Positions 1 to 6,526 of a stretch of 8,668 nt of DNA are shown here, piece after piece. Origin of the DNA: Candidatus Hydrogenedentota bacterium. Lineage in GTDB: Bacteria > Hydrogenedentota > Hydrogenedentia > Hydrogenedentales > CAITNO01. Under the pieces are notes generated by a model, which made no database searches, was not told the DNA's origin, and was given only the letters and a program-made list of their open reading frames with translations. Where the stretch lies: contig JAKPUV010000280.1 in the NCBI GenBank assembly GCA_029554925.1, positions 1 to 8,668 of the forward strand, in the 5' to 3' direction. The translations under genes were made by a program, and so were the position numbers. Position 1 is the stretch's first letter. Each line of letters starts with the position of its first letter.

Positions 1-477
1 CAGCCGGATCAGATCCGCAAGCTCCAGGCCCTCCGCGCCGCCATCCAGGACGAGGTGTTCCCCGCCTATCCCGAGCTGGTCTACCAGTTCGGCAAGGAGT
101 CGCAGATGTCCCTCTTCTGCGAGAATCCGGACATCTTTCCCGACGTCACCCGGCGGGTGCAGGCGCTGGTCGCAGCCATCCCCGGACTGAACGTCCACAT
201 CTCCCCGTCGCGCTACTACCTCAACATAGACCTCGTGGGGGTCACCAAGGGCGCGGCGATCAAGCTCCTGCTTGACGGCCTCGGCATCGCCCGCGAGGAG
301 GCCGCCGGCATCGGCGACACCATGGGCGACTGGTCCATCCGCGAGGCCGTCGGCTTCTTCGCCTGCCCGGCCAACGCCGTCCCCCCCCTCCGCGAGGCGG
401 CCGACTACGTCTCCCCCCACAACGATCTGGCCGGGATTCTGGACATTCTGGAGCGCCCCGAACTGCAGAAGGGCTGA
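1..477 (+). CDS. HAD-superfamily hydrolase (Cof/sucrose-phosphatase-like phosphatase), 3' part only
   Basis: The frame is open from the first base and ends at TGA 475-477, giving 158 residues of the C-terminal part; the true start lies upstream of the window. A GTG at base 55 falls inside the fold and is unlikely to be the start. Counting from the first visible codon, the conserved HAD motif III lysine is K83 in VTKGAAIKLL, and motif IV is GIGDTMGDW with Mg-binding D106 and D110. After it comes the usual segment in which a 'FFACPANA' strand precedes a C-terminal helix. Residues 1-80 look like part of a C2-type cap, which normally sets substrate choice. The catalytic DxD motif I is not in the window, so activity cannot be confirmed. 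The family removes phosphate from small cytosolic metabolites such as sugar phosphates or phosphoglycolate; the substrate here is unknown. It is followed by a 223-base gap, so it is probably not co-transcribed with the A2M gene. Confidence 0.85.
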   Translation, partial: QPDQIRKLQALRAAIQDEVFPAYPELVYQFGKESQMSLFCENPDIFPDVTRRVQALVAAIPGLNVHISPSRYYLNIDLVGVTKGAAIKLLLDGLGIAREEAAGIGDTMGDWSIREAVGFFACPANAVPPLREAADYVSPHNDLAGILDILERPELQKG

Positions 478-517
478 CCTCGCGTCCGGAGTTGGCTCCG
501 TTCCCGCCCACCGCGCA

Positions 518-580
518 CGTCCGACCCGTCCGACCCGTCCGACCTGTCGGACCGGTCCGACACGTCCGACCCGTCCGACT
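518..580. repeat. Seven-copy 9-bp tandem repeat (consensus CGTCCGACC)
   Basis: Seven consecutive 9-base units fill these 63 bases exactly. Units 1, 2, 3 and 6 are CGTCCGACC; unit 4 is TGTCGGACC, unit 5 is GGTCCGACA and unit 7 is CGTCCGACT. Every unit contains the core GTCNGAC, an inverted repeat around one central base, with two-base spacers between cores. The period is a multiple of three, so it creates open frames on both strands with repetitive peptides such as RPT or SDG; these are not genes. The array lies 41 bases after the phosphatase stop and 120 bases before the A2M start. It could be a dispersed intergenic repeat, a slipped microsatellite or a set of protein-binding sites; its function is unknown. 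Confidence 0.9.
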
Positions 581-603
581 TGACTCCCTCTTTTCGCGCG
601 ATG

Positions 604-632
604 TGGAACTCTTTCCCCCGTTCGTGAATAAT
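604..632 (+). promoter_or_regulatory. Weak candidate promoter for the A2M-pbpC operon
   Basis: The only AT-rich patch in the intergenic region is around 621-635. AATAAT at 627-632 resembles a -10 box, and TGGAAC at 604-609 lies 17 bases before it but matches the -35 consensus at only three positions. A better -35-like hexamer, TTGACT (580-585) at the repeat edge, has no matching -10 at the right distance. Transcription would begin about 60 bases upstream of the start codon. The sigma factor used by this organism is unknown, so this is a positional guess. Confidence 0.2.
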
Positions 633-685
633 CTTGGTGTGGCCACGAGGGGCGTGCGCCCGCCGGGGTCCACGGCAAGCAACTT

Positions 686-692
686 GAAGGGG
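686..692 (+). promoter_or_regulatory. Ribosome binding site of the A2M gene
   Basis: GAAGGGG ends eight bases before the ATG at 701, a normal spacing for a Shine-Dalgarno sequence. It supports that ATG, which also begins a good signal peptide. Confidence 0.65.
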
Positions 693-700
693 TTCCGTCC

Positions 701-3700
701 ATGACCCGCCGCGCCGCCCGCCCTGCTTCCTACCTCCTTTCCCTGGCACTATTTGTCGGCGTCATTGTTTCTGCGTCGGGGTTCGCGGCGGCAAAGAAGG
801 AGGCCCGTCTGCAGGGCGTCTATCCTTTCAGTGGGGACACATTGAAAAACGAGGCGGTGTTTTTCTTCGATCGTCCTCTGGCCCAGCCTGCTGAGGGGAT
901 TCCGTTGGAAAACATGGTGGTCACCTCTCCTCCGGGTCTGGTCGAGAAAGTCACCGTGCGGGACAACGCGCTCGTTGTCACTTACAAGAAGGGCATCTTT
1001 TCGGGAAGCCTTGTCTTCGTCGAGACGCGAATGGCGCCTGAACTGGCCTCAAAAGACGGTAATCCCGTTTCCCCGGAGGGCTTCCCCGTGGTATTCAGGG
1101 TGGATGGGGGAAGAAACAGCCTTGGTTTCATGAGCATGAAAGCCGCCGCGGATTCCGGGATTCACGCGGAAATCTCACTGCCCATGTCCAAGGACACCTT
1201 CCTGAAGTATTACACCGGAACCCTCCTAGATCCCGACGGAAATGTGGTTCCGGGCGTATGGGATACAAGTTCCCCGGAACAGCTTTCCTTCTCGACGACC
1301 CTTCCTCCGGCAACGAAATACCCCGTGACAGCGTCCTTTGCCAGACAGGGGGATCCCCCGCCGCACATAGCCCCTTTCATGAAGTCGGAATACTCTGTCA
1401 CTCTTCCGGCTCGGACACTTGGCGTTGATCTAGTCCGATGGAAGACACTGCAAGGCGGCCGCGGCGTCTTTGAAATCCAGTTCACCGACCCCGTGTTGGC
1501 GGCCGATGCTGCACAGTGCATAAAGCTGTCCAAGGGTGAATCGCTGGAAACCGAGGCATTCGAGTGCCTTTCCCTTGGCAACACCGAACCGTCCACGCAG
1601 TTTCTTCTCGCCCCTCCGGAAAACACCACGGAACAGCCCGTGGCGTACAGGATTCAGTTGAAGCCGCCGCTTCTGGCGGCCAACGGGGCGCTTCTTTTTC
1701 ATGACAGCGTCTATCCCGTGGAGTGTCCCCCAAGAACGCCGCCCGCACCGGCCCCGAGTTCAGAGCCGGAAGGGGTGCGCAACGTTGAGGTGTACTGGCA
1801 TGAATGGATGGAAAGAGGGGCGGATGGGCCGGTCTACACAATCAGCCTTAGCGCGGCCCTCAACCTGGATGAGCTTCGAAAAGACATCCAGGTGCAGCCG
1901 GAAGTGGAGGGGCTGGAAGTAAACGCCCGGGGAAACAGCCGGAACCTTGTTCTCTCCGGGAACTGGCAGACCGGTGTTGCCTACACCATCCAGATTCCCC
2001 ATGGGGTGGGGGATGGTGCGGGCAACCGGGTCCTCTATGCCCCCGTTCAGATTGTCACCAAACCGCTGCCCAAATTCACCTTCGCCGGTTTTGACTTCAA
2101 GGGAAAATGCTACATTCCAAACAGCCAGTACGGCCCTCTGACACTCAAGACACGCAATGCGGCGGAGGCAACGGTCTCCCTGCATCGTGTGTTTCCGTCC
2201 AACATTGCCCGGGCGGTGCTGCAACTGGATGCGGATCCCACTGGATCCTGGGTGAACGAGTCTTTTGCCGAGCCGCTGGGAAACACAAAGCTGTCCATTG
2301 CCGAAAAACCGGACACACTGCAGGAAACACCCCTCAATCTGGACTCTCTCCTGCCCGCGGACCGGCGCGGCGTGTTCACCCTCTCCACCCAGCCGTCGGA
2401 CTGGGCAAACACGCAGATGGTCCTTTGGACCAACCTCGGCGTGGTGGGCCACTGGAAAGACGACGAGGTGCTGGTGTTCGTCCACGACCTGCACACCCTC
2501 GCCCCCGTGGCCGGGGCGACGGTGTCTGTCTGGTCGTCCAAATCCCAGCAGATGGCCACCCTGGTGACAGACCGCGACGGGATCGCGCATTTCTCCGCCC
2601 TGGAAAGCCGTCTGGGAACCCCCGTGGTGGCCGTGGTGGAAACGCCGAAGGACGCCACCTTCCTCAAGCTGGAGCACCGCGAGCAGGACACGCCGCAGGT
2701 CTCGGCGGGCCTCACCCCCTTCGACTATGACGGCTACGACGCCTTCCTGCACTGTGACCGGAACCTCTACCGCCCCGGGGAGACGGTCCATGCCCGGTGG
2801 ATCGTGCGGACACGGTTCACCGAGGCCGCCGCAAACGTCCCCCTGCTGTTCCAACTCCAGAACCCCAAGGGGCGGGTGATCCAGTCCACTCCGGTCACGT
2901 TGTCAGAACTGGGCACCGGCGGACTGGACATTACCACAGAGAAATCCCACCTCACGGGAAAATACACGGCGGCACTGCGCGTGCCCGGTGGCGACGCCCC
3001 GTTGGGGAGCGTTGTTTTCACACTGGAGGAGTTTGTTCCCAACCGGATGAAGGCCAACGTGGCAGTGGGGGCGAAGGTCATCACGCCCGACTCGCCTGTG
3101 GACATCCGTGTGACGGCGGAAAACCTTTTCGGCGGCCCCGCACCCGGACGCACCTCCGAGGCCTTTGTGGTCCTGCGTCCCGGAGTCTTCAAACCGGAAC
3201 AGTGGCCGGGCTATGTTTTCAGCAACGACTCCGCCATGGAGTCCATTCTGGATAAACTGGGGGAGAAGACCACCGACGAAAACGGTCTGGCCGTTTTCCC
3301 CTACACCTACAAGGCCCGCCAAAGCGTGACCATGCCCCTGGAGGCGGCCATCCTCGGATCGGTCTATGAAATGGGGGGCAGAGAGGTGCGTGGGCGCGCC
3401 CAAGCACTCGTCTTTCCCGGACCCGTGGCGCTTGGGCTGGCACTCGCCGCCGCTCCAACGGCGGACAAATCCGTGGAGGTGGCCGTGGCCGCCGTTCTTC
3501 CGGACGGTCAACCGGCAGACCTCGCCACGGCAACCGTCTCCCTGGAAGAGGAGAACTGGGTCTACAACATCCGCCGGTTCCAGAACCGCAACGAGCCGTG
3601 GTACGTGAGGGTCTTCGAAAAAGTCCATGAGGCGGATGTCCCCCTGGCCGCCGGAAAGGGCGTGACGCAGTTCCCCGTTGCCGAGCGCTGGGGGCGCTAC

Positions 3701-6526
3701 CGGGTCGTTGTCCGCTCCAAGGAGACGCCCCTTTACGCCTCCTCCACCTTCCTCAGCCGCTGGAACCGCCTGGAGTTCAACGCCCCCGCCAGCCCCAGCC
3801 TCATCCGCCTCTCGGTGAACAAGGATGTCCACACCCCCGGCGACACCTGTGAGCTGCACATCCAGGCGCCCTATGACGGCGTGGCCTTTGTCGCCGTGCA
3901 GAACGACCGGTTCCGCGACGCCAAGGTGGTCCCCGTGGTCAACGGCGAGGCGCTGCTTTCCTTCGTGGTCACGCGCGACCATTTCCCCAACGCCTGGCTG
4001 GAGGTCACCGTGGTCCGCAAATCGGATCCCAACCCGGTGCAGGCGCACCCGTTCAGCAGCTTTGCCATGGCGGAGCTCAAGGTAAGCGACACGGCCAACC
4101 GGATCGAGGTTTCCGTGCCCAACCTCCCGACGGAGGTGCGGCCCGCCCAGCACGTGGAGTTCACCGTGGAGACAAAGGACGCCAAGGGCGCGCCCGTTTC
4201 CTCCGAGGTGACCCTGGCCGCCGTGGACGAGGGCATCCACAACATTCTGGAGTTCGCCAACCCCGACCCCTTCACCTGGTTCCAGCGTTCGCGCCTGCCC
4301 CGCTTCAACTACGCCCACTACTACGACAAGGTGGCCTACGACTTCACCCCCGCCAGCGTGGGCGGCGACGCCATCCTGAAACGCCTCGGCGGCGCGCCGC
4401 AGATCGGCGACAACTGGATCAAGCCCGTCGCCCTGTGGTCCGGCGCCGTGCGCACGGACGCGAACGGTCTGGCCACGGTCGGGTTCGACCTGCCCGAATT
4501 CAACGGCCAGCTCCGCCTCGTCGCCGTGGCGGCAACCCCCGGTGCCACCGGTTCCACGGCGGGCAGCCTCTTCGTCCGGCGGCCCTACATCCTCCAGACC
4601 AGCATGCCGCGCTTCGCCCTGCCCGGCGACACCTTCGCCTGCGGGGCCTCTGTGATCAACACCACCCAGGAGTCCTGCCAGGCCGTCATCCGCTGGCGCT
4701 CCGAGGGCACCCTGTCCGGGGCGGGGGAGAAGACCTTTGCCCTGGCGCCCGGCGCCACCGCGTCGGACCGCTTCGAGTTCTCCGCCACCGCCATGGGCCA
4801 GGGCCGCATTCTCTGGGAGGCCGACATCCTCCCGGCGGCGGGTGGTGCCCCCCTCGAACACCTCGCCCAAGAAGCGCCCATCCCTGTGCGCGCCCCCGCC
4901 GCGTGGCAGTCGGAGGTCAAACAGCATGTGGTGAATCCCGGGGAGACGCTCACCTTCCAGAACACGGCAATGACCGAAGACCAAACGGTCGAACAGCGCC
5001 TTCATGTCTCCGGCAATCCCCTGTCGCGCATGACCGGAAGCGTGCGGTTCCTCTGGCAATACCCCTATGACTGCGTGGAGCAGACCACTTCCAAGGCCCT
5101 GCCCATGCTGCTGTTCCGGCACAACACGGACCTCCTTGCAGGCGCGCTTCCCAACACCCAGACAGACATTGCCCAGGACATCAACAACCAGATAGGACGG
5201 GCCGTGGGCCGCCTTCTGGCGATGCAGGCGCCCTCTGGGGGACTGGTGGCATGGCCGGGGTCCAGCACCGTCTATCCCTATGGGTCCGTGTATGCCGCCC
5301 ATTTCCTGACGCTGGCCCGTCTTGACAACGCCGCCCACATTCCCGACGGCCCCTTCCGCGCGCTTCAGAATTACCTCCGGCAGGTCATGAACGGCGCGGA
5401 GGGGGGCGGCTATGAGTTCCATCACCTCTTCACGCGCGCCTACGCGCTCTATGTGCTTGCCCTGGACGGGCAACTGGACGCCGTGGAGGCCATCCCGCGC
5501 TTTGACCGTTTGGTCATGCCTGAGTCCGGCCGCTGGCTGCTGGCGGCCGCTTTGGCGAGAAACACCAGCGACCCGGCCCGGCTGGAAGAATACCTTTCGA
5601 AGGCCCCGTCCAAACCGTACACGCAGGTCTGGTACTCCGGTGACCTGAACTCCGAAATCCGCGAGCAGGCAGTCAAACTGATGGCTGCCGTGCAGATGGG
5701 GAGAACGGACGACCAAATCCAGCCGCTGGTGGATGCGCTGGTCCAATGGCTCGACAACAGCCTCCAGTATTACACCACCCAGGACGCCGCTTTCGTGGTG
5801 ACGGCAATGAACGCCCACCTCTCCCGGATTACGGCGGACCACTCCTCTGTCAGCGCCACCATCACCGGCCCCGACGGCGCGGCAAAACATCAGGGCGGCG
5901 GCACCTGGCATGGAGAGGCGAAGGGGGCCGGAAAGGCTTTTACCGTCGCCAACACAGGAACCGCCCCCCTGTATGTGACCCATGTCTGTTCGGGGGTCCC
6001 TGCCCAACCCCGCACCACACCGGTTTCGGAGGGGATGACCCTCTCCCGAACCCTGTCTGCTGCCGACGGCACGGCGGTGGAGCCGGATGCCCCTGTTGCC
6101 CACGGGGCCAGTTATCTCGTGGACCTCACCATCACGCTTCCCAAGAGCCGGGAAAACGTGATTCTCTCTGACACTCTCCCCGCGGGGCTCGAAATCGCCA
6201 ATCCACGCCTGGACAAGAACGCTCTGGCCAAAATGGGTAAGGAACAGAAGGTTCAGGCCGATGACCAGTCCGGGGAAAACGGCGACGACTCCGAAGAGGA
6301 TGCTCCGCCGCCAAAGGCAAAAGGGGTTGAACCGCAATATCTTGAAGCCCGGGATGACCGGCTTGTGGTGTCCTTTGAATCGCTGAAGGAAGGCACCCAC
6401 CACTTCTACTACGTGGTGCGCGCCGTGACGCCGGGCACGTTCCGTCAGCCCGCGCTGCAGGGCGAGTGCATGTACAACCCCGAAATCCGCGCCGTGACGC
6501 TGGACAAGACCGTAACCATCCAATGA
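701..6526 (+). CDS. Bacterial alpha-2-macroglobulin family protein with intact thioester motif, secreted
   Basis: This 1941-residue protein is related to the E. coli YfhM type, a periplasmic protease trap: cleavage of a bait region triggers a conformational change, and the thioester then binds the protease covalently. Residues 1-31 form a signal peptide (basic MTRRAAR, hydrophobic 11-25, AAA cleavage region) without a lipobox cysteine. Ig/macroglobulin-like beta domains follow, separated by a proline-rich linker at 342-356; a macroglobulin domain begins near 588, an MG2-type A2M_N domain carries YRPGET at 690, and the bait-region domain spans about 1035-1185 with LAAVDEG at 1172-1178. The A2M domain starts at ALWSG (1244), and the thioester domain contains C1458-V-E-Q1461 within YPYDCVEQTTS. 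The C-terminal MG domain starts near LPAGLEIANPRL (1826) and contains an acidic insert at 1847-1877. The protein is longer than E. coli YfhM (about 1650 residues). The gene overlaps pbpC by four bases. Confidence 0.95.
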   Translation: MTRRAARPASYLLSLALFVGVIVSASGFAAAKKEARLQGVYPFSGDTLKNEAVFFFDRPLAQPAEGIPLENMVVTSPPGLVEKVTVRDNALVVTYKKGIFSGSLVFVETRMAPELASKDGNPVSPEGFPVVFRVDGGRNSLGFMSMKAAADSGIHAEISLPMSKDTFLKYYTGTLLDPDGNVVPGVWDTSSPEQLSFSTTLPPATKYPVTASFARQGDPPPHIAPFMKSEYSVTLPARTLGVDLVRWKTLQGGRGVFEIQFTDPVLAADAAQCIKLSKGESLETEAFECLSLGNTEPSTQFLLAPPENTTEQPVAYRIQLKPPLLAANGALLFHDSVYPVECPPRTPPAPAPSSEPEGVRNVEVYWHEWMERGADGPVYTISLSAALNLDELRKDIQVQPEVEGLEVNARGNSRNLVLSGNWQTGVAYTIQIPHGVGDGAGNRVLYAPVQIVTKPLPKFTFAGFDFKGKCYIPNSQYGPLTLKTRNAAEATVSLHRVFPSNIARAVLQLDADPTGSWVNESFAEPLGNTKLSIAEKPDTLQETPLNLDSLLPADRRGVFTLSTQPSDWANTQMVLWTNLGVVGHWKDDEVLVFVHDLHTLAPVAGATVSVWSSKSQQMATLVTDRDGIAHFSALESRLGTPVVAVVETPKDATFLKLEHREQDTPQVSAGLTPFDYDGYDAFLHCDRNLYRPGETVHARWIVRTRFTEAAANVPLLFQLQNPKGRVIQSTPVTLSELGTGGLDITTEKSHLTGKYTAALRVPGGDAPLGSVVFTLEEFVPNRMKANVAVGAKVITPDSPVDIRVTAENLFGGPAPGRTSEAFVVLRPGVFKPEQWPGYVFSNDSAMESILDKLGEKTTDENGLAVFPYTYKARQSVTMPLEAAILGSVYEMGGREVRGRAQALVFPGPVALGLALAAAPTADKSVEVAVAAVLPDGQPADLATATVSLEEENWVYNIRRFQNRNEPWYVRVFEKVHEADVPLAAGKGVTQFPVAERWGRYRVVVRSKETPLYASSTFLSRWNRLEFNAPASPSLIRLSVNKDVHTPGDTCELHIQAPYDGVAFVAVQNDRFRDAKVVPVVNGEALLSFVVTRDHFPNAWLEVTVVRKSDPNPVQAHPFSSFAMAELKVSDTANRIEVSVPNLPTEVRPAQHVEFTVETKDAKGAPVSSEVTLAAVDEGIHNILEFANPDPFTWFQRSRLPRFNYAHYYDKVAYDFTPASVGGDAILKRLGGAPQIGDNWIKPVALWSGAVRTDANGLATVGFDLPEFNGQLRLVAVAATPGATGSTAGSLFVRRPYILQTSMPRFALPGDTFACGASVINTTQESCQAVIRWRSEGTLSGAGEKTFALAPGATASDRFEFSATAMGQGRILWEADILPAAGGAPLEHLAQEAPIPVRAPAAWQSEVKQHVVNPGETLTFQNTAMTEDQTVEQRLHVSGNPLSRMTGSVRFLWQYPYDCVEQTTSKALPMLLFRHNTDLLAGALPNTQTDIAQDINNQIGRAVGRLLAMQAPSGGLVAWPGSSTVYPYGSVYAAHFLTLARLDNAAHIPDGPFRALQNYLRQVMNGAEGGGYEFHHLFTRAYALYVLALDGQLDAVEAIPRFDRLVMPESGRWLLAAALARNTSDPARLEEYLSKAPSKPYTQVWYSGDLNSEIREQAVKLMAAVQMGRTDDQIQPLVDALVQWLDNSLQYYTTQDAAFVVTAMNAHLSRITADHSSVSATITGPDGAAKHQGGGTWHGEAKGAGKAFTVANTGTAPLYVTHVCSGVPAQPRTTPVSEGMTLSRTLSAADGTAVEPDAPVAHGASYLVDLTITLPKSRENVILSDTLPAGLEIANPRLDKNALAKMGKEQKVQADDQSGENGDDSEEDAPPPKAKGVEPQYLEARDDRLVVSFESLKEGTHHFYYVVRAVTPGTFRQPALQGECMYNPEIRAVTLDKTVTIQ

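Noticed and set aside
487..500. Small hairpin CGGAG-TTGG-CTCCG after the phosphatase stop as a terminator
   Set aside because: The stem is only five base pairs and no run of T follows, so it cannot be called a terminator.
650..661. Inverted repeat GGGCG-TG-CGCCC in the A2M leader as a regulatory hairpin
   Set aside because: The stem is short with a two-base loop, and such matches arise easily in GC-rich DNA; nothing suggests a riboswitch.
492..704. Small + strand frame through the repeat array (and matching - strand frames)
   Set aside because: The open frame comes from the 9-bp repeat, whose period is a multiple of three; the peptide is simple repetition and has no ribosome site or family resemblance.
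6466..6522. Upstream ATG as the start of pbpC
   Set aside because: It lies inside the conserved C-terminus of the A2M gene and adds a hydrophilic stretch before the membrane anchor; the ATGA at 6523 is a better start.
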